A DNA stretch of 64,000 nt from NCBI GenBank assembly GCA_965211775.1, contig OZ242974.1, positions 4,216,001 through 4,280,000 of the forward strand. The letters are read 5' to 3'. The notes beneath the pieces were generated by a model. That model did no database searches and was not told where the DNA came from. It saw only the letters and a program-made list of their open reading frames with translations. A program made the translations under genes and the position numbers. This document shows, one piece after another, positions 1 through 9,125 of the stretch. Numbering within the stretch: position 1 is the first letter of the stretch; each line of letters starts with the position of its first letter. Origin of the DNA: Thiodiazotropha sp040506975 (lineage in GTDB: Bacteria > Pseudomonadota > Gammaproteobacteria > Chromatiales > Chromatiaceae).

Positions 1-578
1 GCGCAACTCTCCAGGCTGACGCTTGGCATCGATAAAACGCTCGATATCCGGATGGTCGCAGCGCAGGCTCGCCATCATGGCGCCCCGTCTTGATCCTGTC
101 GACACCAATGTGTCGCACATGGCATCCCAGATACGCATAAAGGACACCGGCCCGGATGCGATACTCCCAACTCGTTTCGCCGGTGAACCGTATGGGCGCA
201 GAGTGGAAAAGTCATAGCCGATCCCTCCACCCTGCTGCATGGTCAATGCCCCCTCCCTGAGGGCGCCCAAAATACCCTCCAGGGAATCTTCGATCGACCC
301 CATTACAAAACAGTTGAAAAGGGTGGCGTCATGGGCCACACCGGTTCCCGCCAGGATGCGCCCCCCGGCAGGAAATCAAAATCTGTCAGGATTTTCAGAA
401 ACCGGCGTCGCCATCTATCCTGGTGTTGCGATTCAACGCCCGCAACCCCTGTTGCCACCCGCCGCCAGCTATCAGCGACGGTTGTGTCCACAGGTTCGCC
501 ATGAAGACGGTAGCGATATTTGCTATCCCAGATAAAACGGGCGATCTGTGTTTGGAAAGGAGTTTGTGACATATCCAT
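1..578 (-). pseudogene. nrdJ: Class II (B12-dependent) ribonucleotide reductase, N-terminal part, frameshifted and cut by window edge
   Basis: Ribonucleotide reductase makes deoxyribonucleotides from ribonucleotides; class II uses adenosylcobalamin and is oxygen-indifferent. Read on the minus strand, the first ~70 residues run to FDFLPGG in one frame, then the protein continues in another frame with RILAGTGVAHD, the redox-cysteine region LFNCFVMGSIEDSL, MQQGGGIGYDFST and RRGAMMASLRCDHPDIE, all typical of the family. The break lies in a C6 run at 361-366; one more base there would join the two frames. The start is ATG 578 or ATG 572; neither has a strong ribosome-binding site. The gene leaves the window at position 1, so only about 190 residues are visible. 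Family assignment is firm; whether the frameshift is biological or a base-calling error cannot be told from one sequence. Confidence 0.85.
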
Positions 579-629
579 CAACTCACTTTCTTTGTATCCT
601 GATTAGTGTGCCGACCTCACGCCCGGATG

Positions 630-1283
630 CTATCCGCCGCAGGTCAATGGCACAAAAGCCACACCCAGGATACTCTTTTCACTGATCACACCACTCCGGT
701 TCTTATCCACAACAATGAGATCCTGGTAACCATAAGGATGTCCAACAGGGATCACCAACCTACCACCCGGCTTTAACTGTTCGATCAGTGGAGGTGGTAC
801 CTCCAGCGCAGCGGCGGTCACGATAACGGCGTCGTAGGGCGCATGTTCAGGCCAGCCGTGATAACCGTCGACACATCGGCAGGAAACATTGTCGTAACCC
901 AGACTTGCCAGGGTTTCAGTGGCCTGCATGGCAAGGGTTTCGATGATCTCCACAGTGTAAACATGCTTTACAACCCTGGAGAGGACGGCGGCCTGATAAC
1001 CGGAACCGGTACCGACCTCCAATACCACGGCACCCTCGTCGACCTCAAGAAGGTCAGTCATCAAAGCGACGATATAGGGCTGTGAGATGGTCTGTCCGCA
1101 ACCGATCGGGAGGGGGCCGTTGTCATAGGCAAAACGGCGTTCCGCTGCCGGCACGAAGACCTCCCTGGGCACTTCACGAATCGCTTGCATCACCGGCCCA
1201 CTGAATGCGGAACGACCAATCATATGTCTTGTGTAGGCAACTTCCCGCTCGATATCGCTTATCATCTGGAGCTGATCTGACAT
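630..1283 (-). CDS. pcm: Protein-L-isoaspartate O-methyltransferase
   Basis: Methylates isoaspartyl residues of damaged proteins using S-adenosylmethionine, starting their repair. The 217-residue product has the family signatures GCGQTISQPYIVALM at about residues 62-75 and the SAM-binding loop LEVGTGSGYQA around 89-98, and its length is normal for bacterial PCMT. A GTG sits directly before ATG 1283; ATG is preferred, though no strong ribosome-binding site is visible for either. It is codirectional with the ribonucleotide reductase (about 50 bp apart) and with the zinc-ribbon gene upstream. Confidence 0.95.
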   Translation of the reverse strand: MSDQLQMISDIEREVAYTRHMIGRSAFSGPVMQAIREVPREVFVPAAERRFAYDNGPLPIGCGQTISQPYIVALMTDLLEVDEGAVVLEVGTGSGYQAAVLSRVVKHVYTVEIIETLAMQATETLASLGYDNVSCRCVDGYHGWPEHAPYDAVIVTAAALEVPPPLIEQLKPGGRLVIPVGHPYGYQDLIVVDKNRSGVISEKSILGVAFVPLTCGG

Positions 1284-1350
1284 CACTGCAACCCGTGGCC
1301 CTCCACAGAACGTCCCTGTTTACAATATAACCCGTTCGTATCGCTGCACC

Positions 1351-1851
1351 TCAGCGCGACCAAACAGCCCGCACCTGGCCGGATGCCTCCGGAAAGTGAA
1401 TCTGAAGTTCTCCCTGGTAGGCATTTTTGACCGCCTCGCCAACCCCTTTCGGCAGATGAAACTCAGTGAATGAGATCTCCATATCGCCGGATTCCTTCAT
1501 ATGCGCATCGATGATGCGCTGCAGTGGATGCCGGGTCCGCTGCCTTTCAACATGATTGTGAACCAGCCGCATGATCTCCTTTCTGTGCTCATTGAAAAAG
1601 GCGCTGCTGAGGGTTAGATATCCGGCCGGCACCCTGTCATGGATGCGCTGGCAGGCAGGGCAGCGGGTCTCTTTGGCCTCTATGGGGAGAGCCTCACACC
1701 ACTGCCAACGTCCACCTGTAAACACCGCGCCACATATCTGGCATAGCGTGGGGTCCGGCAGTTTACGTTCACTTCGATAGGCATCAATACTTCGTTCCTT
1801 GAGTAGTCTGTCCCTTCTCTTGACGGATGTGTAGGTTGTATTTTGAGACAT
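1351..1851 (-). CDS. BCAM0308-type zinc-ribbon protein
   Basis: A 166-residue soluble protein of unknown function. Two CxxC pairs (C37/C40 in LCQIC and C64/C67 in RCPAC) would form a zinc ribbon, separated by the conserved GGRWQW segment. I recognise the overall pattern from the small BCAM0308 family, which has no proven role. The start is supported by a strong AGGAGGT ribosome-binding site eight bases upstream. It is transcribed divergently from the Lon-family gene, and the 247-bp gap between them should hold both promoters. Confidence 0.8.
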   Translation of the reverse strand: MSQNTTYTSVKRRDRLLKERSIDAYRSERKLPDPTLCQICGAVFTGGRWQWCEALPIEAKETRCPACQRIHDRVPAGYLTLSSAFFNEHRKEIMRLVHNHVERQRTRHPLQRIIDAHMKESGDMEISFTEFHLPKGVGEAVKNAYQGELQIHFPEASGQVRAVWSR

Positions 1852-2098
1852 TATGGCGACCTCCTGGTGAGATGGCGTGAATGTGCTCTTTTTCTCGTTG
1901 TTCTACCTTAATTGTAGCTTGTGGCCGGCGATCAACCTCCCTATCAATGTCAATGTGACCGGTAAGGTTGAACTGCGCCAGGTCATGTTGCCACCTCAGC
2001 ATGGGTCTACAATTTTTATATAGGGACTGGAATTCCAGACTGGCTGTGAAGCGTCTGGTTCACGCCAATGAAGATTGTGTGCCACAAGGAGTCTTGAT

Positions 2099-2649
2099 AT
2101 GACCACACGCGCACTGCCCCCCGAAGCCCTGTGCCGCCATTGCGACCCGGATCAGTTCAATTTCGACACCACCGATGAACTGAAGGATCTGGAGGGCTTT
2201 ATCGGTCAGGAACGGGCCACCGAATCACTCCATTTCGGCCTCGGGGTCGGACATAAGGGCTACAACCTCTATGCACTGGGTCCTGCCGGGGCGGGAAAAT
2301 CCGCCATGGTCAGGAAATTTCTCAAGGTCCTGGCAGCGGAACGTCCCATCCCGTCCGATTGGTGTTACGTCAACAATTTCAGTGATGCCCGCAAACCCCG
2401 TGCGGTCGCCCTGCCTGCCGGTCAAGGGGTGATGTTCAAGGGGCAGATGGAGCAGCTTGTCATCGACCTGCAGGAGGCGATCCCCCTGGTCTTCGAAAGC
2501 GATGAATACCATACCCGCAGACAGGCCAAGGAAGACCGGCTCGAAGAACGTCAGGAAAATGCCATGGCGGCGATGCAGAAAAAGGCCGAGGAGAAGCAAA
2601 TCGCCCTGATCAACACCCCGACAGGCTTTACCCTGGGGCCAAAACATAA
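2099..2649 (+). pseudogene. Lon-family ATP-dependent protease, 5' part (split by IS1595-family insertion)
   Basis: This is the N-terminal piece of an AAA+/Lon (S16) protease of the YcbZ/LonB-like branch. ATG 2099 follows AAGGAG with seven bases of spacing; a TTG at 2075 is less likely. The fragment carries the Walker A motif GPAGAGKS at residues 61-68. It is cut at residue 183 by an element whose 8-bp target duplication AAACATAA is seen at 2642-2649 and 3679-3686. Removing the element and one duplication joins this frame exactly to the 3' part, giving an 808-residue protein. As it stands the frame runs 61 bases into the element and stops at 2710. Confidence 0.92.
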
Positions 2650-3678
2650 CCTGATTACTCATGAGGCTCAGCTATTGAGCCTGTGGTGCAAGCATAATGG
2701 AACCTACTGAATAAAAGAGGATTTCATCATGCCGAGAAATACTATTCAATTTCAAAAAGGTCTTGGTTTGCACGATTTTCTGGAACAATATGGGACCGAG
2801 GATCAGTGTCGACAGGCATTGTATGATTTGCGCTGGCCGACGGGCTATGTCTGCCCTGAGTGCGGCAACACAACAGGCTGTGAACTCAAAAAGCGTCAGA
2901 TATATCAATGTCACAAGTGCCATCATCAGACTTCCCTGACCGCCGGCAGCATCTTCCATGGCACCAAGCTGCCGCTGAGAACGTGGTTTCTTGCGATCTA
3001 TCTGTTGACCCAACGCAAGAAAAGTATCTCGGCGCTGCAACTTTCCCGCGAAATCGGGGTGAACTACAATACGGCCTGGCGACTCAAGCATAAGTTGATG
3101 CAGGTGATGATGGAACGTGAGCGTGGAAAAAAACTGGCCGGTCGCATCGAATTGGATGATGCTTATCTCGGAGGCGAGCAAGCCGGTAAGCGTGGTCGTG
3201 GGTCGCGCAACAAAATCCCTTTCGTAGCTGCTGTTGAGACGACGCGGGACGGCAGGCCCATGAAAATTCAACTGCGTCGTGTAAGGGGCTTCCGCAAACG
3301 TGAAATCGCCCGCTACGCCCGCTCCTGCTTGATGCCTGGCAGCGAAGTCTTTACCGATGGGCTTTGGTGCTTTAGTGGCGTGACAACCGCTGATTGCCAT
3401 CATAACCCCATGGTGACGGGTGGTGGGCGCCAAAGTGTCCAGTATTCGTGCTTCAAATGGGTAAACACGATGTTGGGTAATGTCAAAAACAGTCTGTTGG
3501 GTACTTTTCATGCGATTCGAGATAAACATGTGTCGCGTTATCTTGCTGAGTTCGAATATCGGTTTAACCGCCGTTTCGATTTACCCGCCATGATTGAACG
3601 ATTGCTTTTTGCCGCTCTTCGCACTCCACCTATGCCATATCGCCTCTTGAGAATGGCTGAGGTTTAGGGGTAATCAGG
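2650..3678 (+). mobile_element. IS1595-family element, copy 1 (inside lon-like gene)
   Basis: The element is 1,029 bp long with imperfect terminal inverted repeats: CCTGATTACTCATGAGG at the transposase-start end and the complement of CCTCTAAACC-type sequence ending GGGGTAATCAGG at the other. It is flanked by a perfect 8-bp direct repeat, AAACATAA, the size expected for IS1595. Just inside the start-side end is a small hairpin (AGGCTCA, loop GCTAT, TGAGCCT). Five more copies of identical length lie in this window. Confidence 0.95.
2729..3667 (+). CDS. IS1595-family (ISXO2-like) transposase, copy 1
   Basis: A 312-residue transposase. The N-terminal zinc ribbon is CPECGNTTG...CHKCHHQ, followed by a helix-turn-helix region and the ISXO2-like catalytic core with acidic residues in IELDDAYLGG and VFTDGLW; the third catalytic position probably lies in the NVKNSLLGTFH segment. 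ATG follows AAGAGG. This copy has the FSGV variant of a V/E polymorphism seen among the six copies and is intact, so it may be active. Confidence 0.95.
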   Translation: MPRNTIQFQKGLGLHDFLEQYGTEDQCRQALYDLRWPTGYVCPECGNTTGCELKKRQIYQCHKCHHQTSLTAGSIFHGTKLPLRTWFLAIYLLTQRKKSISALQLSREIGVNYNTAWRLKHKLMQVMMERERGKKLAGRIELDDAYLGGEQAGKRGRGSRNKIPFVAAVETTRDGRPMKIQLRRVRGFRKREIARYARSCLMPGSEVFTDGLWCFSGVTTADCHHNPMVTGGGRQSVQYSCFKWVNTMLGNVKNSLLGTFHAIRDKHVSRYLAEFEYRFNRRFDLPAMIERLLFAALRTPPMPYRLLRMAEV

Positions 3679-3686
3679 AAACATAA

Positions 3687-5562
3687 TGACAAGATCCTCG
3701 GTCCGGAACAGTTCCATAAACTCCCGGAGAAGCAACAGGAGGCCATCGAAAAGGATGTCAAAGCGCTACAGGAGGAGCTGCGCAAAACCCTGCATGCCAT
3801 CCCCCAGTGGCAGAAAGAGGCGCGGGAGGAGATCAGCAAACTGAACAGGGAAATGACCGCTTCGGCGGTACACCACCTGATCGATGCAGTGCGGGAGAAA
3901 TACCGGGATAACGAGGCAGTCATCGTCTATCTGGACCGGGTAGAGGATGACGTGATCAATAACTATCAGCAGTTCCTCCCACGTGATGAACGCAAACCCA
4001 CACTGTTCGGCCTCCCCTTGAGCCAACAGGAGGAAGGGCCGCCCTGGCACTACCGCTACCGGGTCAACCTGCTGTTGGCTCACGAGGCCAATGGCGGTGC
4101 ACCGATCGTCTATGAAGATCTGCCAGGCTACAACAATCTGGTGGGCCGCATCGAACACCGCGCTCATCTGGGTGCGCTGGAGACCGATTTCACCATGATC
4201 AGGCCAGGAGCCCTACATCGGGCCAATGGCGGCTATCTGATTCTCGACGCGCTCAAGCTGCTGTTCCAGCCCTTTGCCTGGGAGACCCTGAAACGGGTTT
4301 TGCAATCGGGTGAAATACGTATTGAATCCCTGGCCCAGATCACCAGCCTGATCAGTACCCAATCCCTCGAACCCGAACCGATTCCACTGCAAGTCAAGGT
4401 TGTGCTGCTCGGGGAACGGCATATCTATTATCTGCTGCAGGCCCTCGATCCTGAATTCGGCGAGCTGTTCAAGGTTGCGGTGGATTTCGACGATGACCTG
4501 GTGCGCAACAGTCACAACGAGCACCAATATGGGCAGCTGGTCGCGACCCTGGCACGACAGCATAAACTGCGCCCGTTGGACAGATACGCGGTGGCGCGGG
4601 TGATCGATCACAGCATGCGGCTGGCGGACGACAACGAACGCCTCAGCAGCCACATGCGCTCCCTCACAGACCTGATCCAGCAGGCCGATTTCTGGGCTGC
4701 TGAACAAGGGCGTAAACTGATCTCCAGAGACGATGTGCAACAAGCCGTCGAGGCCCAGATCCACCGCGCTGACAGGGTACAGCGGCGCCTGCAGGATGAA
4801 GTTGTCCGAGGCACCTTGATGATTGCCACCGACGGTAATGTCGTTGGCCAGATCAACGGTCTCTCTGTGATGCTGCTCGGTGATCAGCGCTTCGGCCATC
4901 CCAACCGCATCACCGCCCGCGCCCGACTCGGCAAAGGCCAGGTGGTGGACATCGAGCGGGAAGTGGAACTGGGCGGTCCGATCCACTCCAAGGGCGTCTA
5001 TATCCTTTCAGGTTTCATCGCCGGACGCTATGTCCCCGATTACCCCCTGTCACTCTCCGCCAGCCTGGTCTTCGAGCAGTCCTACGGCGGGGTCGAGGGC
5101 GACAGCGCCTCGTCCGCCGAACTCTACGCCCTGCTCTCGGCACTCTCAGGCCTCCCCATAAAACAGCAGTTTGCCGTCACCGGGTCAGTCAACCAAATGG
5201 GAGAGGTTCAGGCCATCGGCGGGGTCAATGAAAAGATCGAGGGATTCTTCGACATCTGCCGGACGCGGGGTTTAAGTGGTGACCAGGGGGTATTGATCCC
5301 CACTGCCAACGTCAAACATCTGATGCTGCGCGAGGATGTGGTGCAGGCGGTGAAAGCGGGCGAGTTCGCCGTCTATCCCATCGAAAACATCGACCAGGGC
5401 ATTGCGTTGCTGACCGGCACCTCCGCCGGCACGCGGGACGAAAATGGCGAGTTTCCCGAGGACAGCGTCAACGGCCGCGTAGAGGCAACTCTGATCCGCT
5501 TCTCGGCACGCATGCAGTCAACGGGTGAAATGGCCATCATGGTAACCGGAGAGGATCAATGA
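3687..5562 (+). pseudogene. Lon-family ATP-dependent protease, 3' part
   Basis: This piece holds the rest of the AAA+ region and the Lon protease domain. The catalytic serine is in GDSASS (AGC at 5104-5106) and the lysine of the Ser-Lys dyad in GGVNEKIEG (AAG at 5233-5235), both intact. An internal ATG at 3853 leaves a 569-residue open frame, but that product would lack Walker A, so an ATP-independent or inactive fragment is the most that could be made. The stop TGA overlaps the start of the UspA-like gene (ATGA), so loss of lon transcription or translation would also affect that gene. Confidence 0.92.
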
Positions 5563-6353
5563 ACTCCCCTGCACGTCGCCGCATCACCGTTGTGTTGCTC
5601 GACAAACCCCAGAGCCGGGAGTTGCTGTCGCTCGGTACAACCATCGCCTCCTTGCTGCAGGCAGAGCTGGAAGGGGTGTTCGTTGAAGATGATGCGCTGT
5701 TCCGGATCACCGGCCTTCCGTTCCTGCGCGAACTGCGGATAGACAGCCGGAATGAGGCGCGTCTCGACTCCGCCAGGCTGATCCGGGAATGGCGGGCGAT
5801 TGCGAAACATGCCCGCGAAGACCTGGAGGAATCAGCCAGGCGTGCCGGATTGAACTGGAGTTTTCGGGTCTGGCGTGGTGAGTACGACAGCGATCTGCAA
5901 CAGCTGGCAACAGACTCCGAGATGCTGTTGATGGGCAACCAGGGCGCCCTCGCTTCACGCCGCCTTTCCACCCAGCCGCGACAGACCACTTCGGTATACA
6001 AGCCCCTCAAGATTGGGGCCATACTCGATGCCGGCGTAGCCAGTCAAAAGCTGCTGGAAACGATCACCGAGCTTGGAAAGAGTCCCGATATTGCATTAAC
6101 CCTGTTTGTCACTCCGGATGAAGAGACACCCCAGGTAGCGGCCCTGCAGGGTTACCTGCCGCAACAAGATCCACATCAACTCATCAACGTTGTGTATATC
6201 AATGACCTGGAACCCATGGCCCTGGCCAATCAACTGAAGAGATCCGCATGCGACTTATTGATGATCAGCGAACAGAGTCCAATGCTGCAGGGACCCACCA
6301 TCAAGCACATATTTGAGCATTTGCCCTACCCCACGGTGGTGGTACGCAAATAG
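5559..6353 (+). CDS. Universal stress protein-like protein
   Basis: A 264-residue protein starting at ATG 5559 inside the Lon stop codon, which suggests translational coupling. The first 140 residues look like a UspA fold: an N-terminal VVLLDKPQSRELL strand-turn, and LLMGNQGALASRR near residues 125-137 where UspA proteins place their nucleotide-binding G-x-G segment. The second half resembles a weaker repeat ending in HLPYPTVVVRK, as in tandem Usp proteins. Function is inferred from fold only; pairing with a Lon-type protease fits a stress role. Confidence 0.7.
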   Translation: MNSPARRRITVVLLDKPQSRELLSLGTTIASLLQAELEGVFVEDDALFRITGLPFLRELRIDSRNEARLDSARLIREWRAIAKHAREDLEESARRAGLNWSFRVWRGEYDSDLQQLATDSEMLLMGNQGALASRRLSTQPRQTTSVYKPLKIGAILDAGVASQKLLETITELGKSPDIALTLFVTPDEETPQVAALQGYLPQQDPHQLINVVYINDLEPMALANQLKRSACDLLMISEQSPMLQGPTIKHIFEHLPYPTVVVRK

Positions 6354-6602
6354 ACGATGCGCAGATCACTCTGCCGCTGGTGCTTGGTGTCGCCACAGGT
6401 AAGCAGACGCTTGATCTGATTCCGCCTGCATTCACTGATCGCTTTGAGATCATTACCTATACGACACTCCTGATGGTCAGATTGTTGCCGGGTGTTAAAT
6501 CGATGCCAGGTTTTAAACGCCCCTTAGGAACGGGATATGACTCTTAAGCGACGCGCTTAATAAAGGCTCAACAGTAAAAAAACCTCAGACATGACACCCA
6601 CA
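6354..6602. other. Intergenic stretch with a possible gene remnant and a hairpin
   Basis: Between the UspA-like gene and the convergent DUF2189 gene. A frame from about 6357 to 6546 is open for about 60 codons (DDAQITLPLVLGVATG, then ends GTGYDS) but has no start signal, so it could be a decayed gene tail or chance. A perfect 7-bp inverted repeat TTAAGCG/CGCTTAA with loop ACG sits at 6544-6560; it has no T-run, so its role as a terminator is doubtful. Confidence 0.3.
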
Positions 6603-7388
6603 CTAATCCGATGGCACCAAAGAACGATATGCGTGCCAGCTTGCGTGTCCGACCAAGGGTAAAGCAATAAGCAATCCCACGAAGTAGGTCATCAGTCCCA
6701 ATCCTACAATCACTACAATCATAAATGCCCAGAGCATCATGGCAGGCATGTTTTGCAGAACGGATTTGACACTGAGGCGAATCGCGGTGAATCCGTCAAT
6801 CTTGCGGTCGATAAGTATAGGCACCGTTATTACGCTGATCATATAGGCCCACCAGGCAAAGAAAAAACCGACCATAATGCTTGCTATGGTAAAGTTTCTT
6901 CCTTTTTCGGAAAGGAAAACGTTACTGAAGAAATTGTCCAGCGGCGGCGAAAGGCCCTCGTAGAGCAGGGAAAACAGAACATAGTTCAAGGCTATCCATA
7001 GCTGCATCATGATGAAAAAACCTGCAGTGATCATGCTGATCTGGGCATGATTGCTTTTCCACGCCTCGAGTGCGTTACAGGTTTCAAGTGGCTCCCCTTT
7101 TTCCAGGTGGGCACTCATCTGATATAGACCGATACCCAGGAATGGCGCAACCAGGAAAAAACCGGCAACGAGAAATGGCAACAGAAACATGCTGTCTGTT
7201 GAAAACAGCACAAATGTGAGCAGACCGCTGATCAGTACAATAACGGCACCATAGGTAAGACTGTATCGTGCCGCGTCAATCATATCTCTCCAACCTTTCG
7301 CCAACCATTCGAAGGGTTCAGTAAATTTTATTTTATTGACAACAAGTTCATGCCATCGGGTACTGCCCGTATATGCTGTGGTCTCCAT
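6603..7388 (-). CDS. DUF2189-family integral membrane protein
   Basis: A 261-residue protein with about six hydrophobic segments (for example residues 48-66, 70-92, 118-140, 166-190, 214-240), starting at ATG 7388 after CGGAGG. The pattern of an N-terminal amphipathic segment WLAKGWRDM followed by paired membrane helices and GIGLYQMSAHLEKGEP matches DUF2189 proteins, which are often found near respiratory genes but have no proven function. An IS1595-family element lies 32 bp upstream of its start and may have displaced or replaced its promoter. Confidence 0.75.
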   Translation of the reverse strand: METTAYTGSTRWHELVVNKIKFTEPFEWLAKGWRDMIDAARYSLTYGAVIVLISGLLTFVLFSTDSMFLLPFLVAGFFLVAPFLGIGLYQMSAHLEKGEPLETCNALEAWKSNHAQISMITAGFFIMMQLWIALNYVLFSLLYEGLSPPLDNFFSNVFLSEKGRNFTIASIMVGFFFAWWAYMISVITVPILIDRKIDGFTAIRLSVKSVLQNMPAMMLWAFMIVVIVGLGLMTYFVGLLIALPLVGHASWHAYRSLVPSD

Positions 7389-7420
7389 CTTCTAGCCTCC
7401 GAGAAAAACACAAATGCTTA

Positions 7421-8449
7421 CCTGATTACCCCTAAACCTCAGCCATTCTCAAGAGGCGATATGGCATAGGTGGAGTGCGAAGAGCGGCAAAAAGCAATCG
7501 TTCAATCATGGCGGGTAAATCGAAACGGCGGTTAAACCGATATTCGAACTCAGCAAGATAACGCGACACATGTTTATCTCGAATCGCATGAAAAGTACCC
7601 AACAGACTGTTTTTGACATTACCCAACATCGTGTTTACCCATTTGAAGCACGAATACTGGACACTTTGGCGCCCACCACCCGTCACCATGGGGTTATGAT
7701 GGCAATCAGCGGTTGTCTCGCCACTAAAGCACCAAAGCCCATCGGTAAAGACTTCGCTGCCAGGCATCAAGCAGGAGCGGGCGTAGCGGGCGATTTCACG
7801 TTTGCGGAAGCCCCTTACACGACGCAGTTGAATTTTCATGGGCCTGCCGTCCCGCGTCGTCTCAACAGCAGCTACGAAAGGGATTTTGTTGCGCGACCCA
7901 CGACCACGCTTACCGGCTTGCTCGCCTCCGAGATAAGCATCATCCAATTCGATGCGACCGGCCAGTTTTTTTCCACGCTCACGTTCCATCATCACCTGCA
8001 TCAACTTATGCTTGAGTCGCCAGGCCGTATTGTAGTTCACCCCGATTTCGCGGGAAAGTTGCAGCGCCGAGATACTTTTCTTGCGTTGGGTCAACAGATA
8101 GATCGCAAGAAACCACGTTCTCAGCGGCAGCTTGGTGCCATGGAAGATGCTGCCGGCGGTCAGGGAAGTCTGATGATGGCACTTGTGACATTGATATATC
8201 TGACGCTTTTTGAGTTCACAGCCTGTTGTGTTGCCGCACTCAGGGCAGACATAGCCCGTCGGCCAGCGCAAATCATACAATGCCTGTCGACACTGATCCT
8301 CGGTCCCATATTGTTCCAGAAAATCGTGCAAACCAAGACCTTTTTGAAATTGAATAGTATTTCTCGGCATGATGAAATCCTCTTTTATTCAGTAGGTTCC
8401 ATTATGCTTGCACCACAGGCTCAATAGCTGAGCCTCATGAGTAATCAGG
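7421..8449 (-). mobile_element. IS1595-family element, copy 2 (no matching target repeat)
   Basis: Full 1,029-bp copy with both terminal repeats intact. The flanking octamers are AATGCTTA on the left and TAAGTTTT on the right, so there is no direct repeat. This indicates recombination with another copy or an adjacent deletion after insertion. The start-side end has the TCATGAGG variant. Confidence 0.95.
7432..8370 (-). CDS. IS1595-family transposase, copy 2
   Basis: Intact 312-residue transposase. It differs from copy 1 by V to E in the FSGETTADC segment, a change shared only with copy 4, which suggests these two copies share a recent parent. Confidence 0.95.
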   Translation of the reverse strand: MPRNTIQFQKGLGLHDFLEQYGTEDQCRQALYDLRWPTGYVCPECGNTTGCELKKRQIYQCHKCHHQTSLTAGSIFHGTKLPLRTWFLAIYLLTQRKKSISALQLSREIGVNYNTAWRLKHKLMQVMMERERGKKLAGRIELDDAYLGGEQAGKRGRGSRNKIPFVAAVETTRDGRPMKIQLRRVRGFRKREIARYARSCLMPGSEVFTDGLWCFSGETTADCHHNPMVTGGGRQSVQYSCFKWVNTMLGNVKNSLLGTFHAIRDKHVSRYLAEFEYRFNRRFDLPAMIERLLFAALRTPPMPYRLLRMAEV

Positions 8450-8595
8450 TAAGTTTTTATTAAATACAGACACCAACAGCGTGCCTAAAAAAAGCCTACA
8501 AGGCTAAATATTAGTAATTGTTTATGCTGGCCCGCAAAAAACCACGTGACTGAATGGTATTTAACGAAGCTATTATCTTTATTGGTCGTGCGTCT

Positions 8596-8916
8596 AGGGC
8601 CTATTAACACTAATCCAATCGGCCCTGCTGGGACTATTTTTTTGCCCAGCAAGGCAGAATGAGCGAGGTGTAGTTATGCTACATGAGCGAATGATAACGC
8701 CGCTGGGCGGAAAAATAGCCCCAGCCCTTCGGGTTGCGCCCCGAAGGAAGTGCCCTTGGGGTACGCCTGAAAAAGCGCCACTCGGCGTTGCTCGTCGTTC
8801 ATTTGGAGTCACCAAACCTCTCTCCTCGCGCCCCGAAGGAAGTGCCCTTGGGGTGCGCCTTGATTGGCGCTTTTTCAGGCACAACAGGGCCAATTGGATT
8901 AGTGTTAACAGGCCCT
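8596..8916. repeat. MITE-like repeat, copy 1 (321 bp)
   Basis: The ends are inverted repeats beginning AGGGCCTRTTAACACTAATC, and both are flanked by CT/AG so that TA could be the target duplication. The inside has CCCAGC/GCTGGG arms around a TGTAG-TTATG-CTACA hairpin, then two or three tandem units of the type GCCCCGAAGGAAGTGCC. No transposase is encoded. Further copies are at 12799-13054 and 15376-15567 (left end cut) and an end fragment is at 52300. Short open frames inside it are not credible genes. Confidence 0.85.
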
Positions 8917-9125
8917 AGTTTAGCTTGTTGTTCGTAGGTTGTGTAATTATATCTCAGCAAGGGTGATTTCAGCTGGCTGTCCTGAGTGCATATCCAATCG
9001 ATGATTATCTTTTAACAAGAGACAGATATAAGACATTCTTGTTATACAAAACACATAAGGCTCAGCAACCGTCCACACTCCACTCGCCGACTGGCCCCCT
9101 ATCCATATGGGATTCATTGCAGGAT
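8917..9125. other. Intergenic, no gene seen
   Basis: Between the MITE-like repeat and the stop of the deacetylase gene. I see no convincing open frame, hairpin terminator or repeat here. Confidence 0.4.

Noticed and set aside
2225..2662. 145-residue minus-strand frame starting MSNQ within lon
   Set aside because: Its start is the IS terminal repeat and its body is the antisense of the lon-like gene.
7570..8427. 285-residue frame opposite each IS1595 transposase (MFISNRMKST...)
   Set aside because: It appears in all six copies only because the copies are identical; it overlaps the transposase antisense and has no family or ribosome-binding site.
8594..8937. Short frames in the MITE-like repeat (for example MALLCLKKRQSRR)
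   Set aside because: They change length with the tandem units and have no coding signal; the repeat is non-coding.
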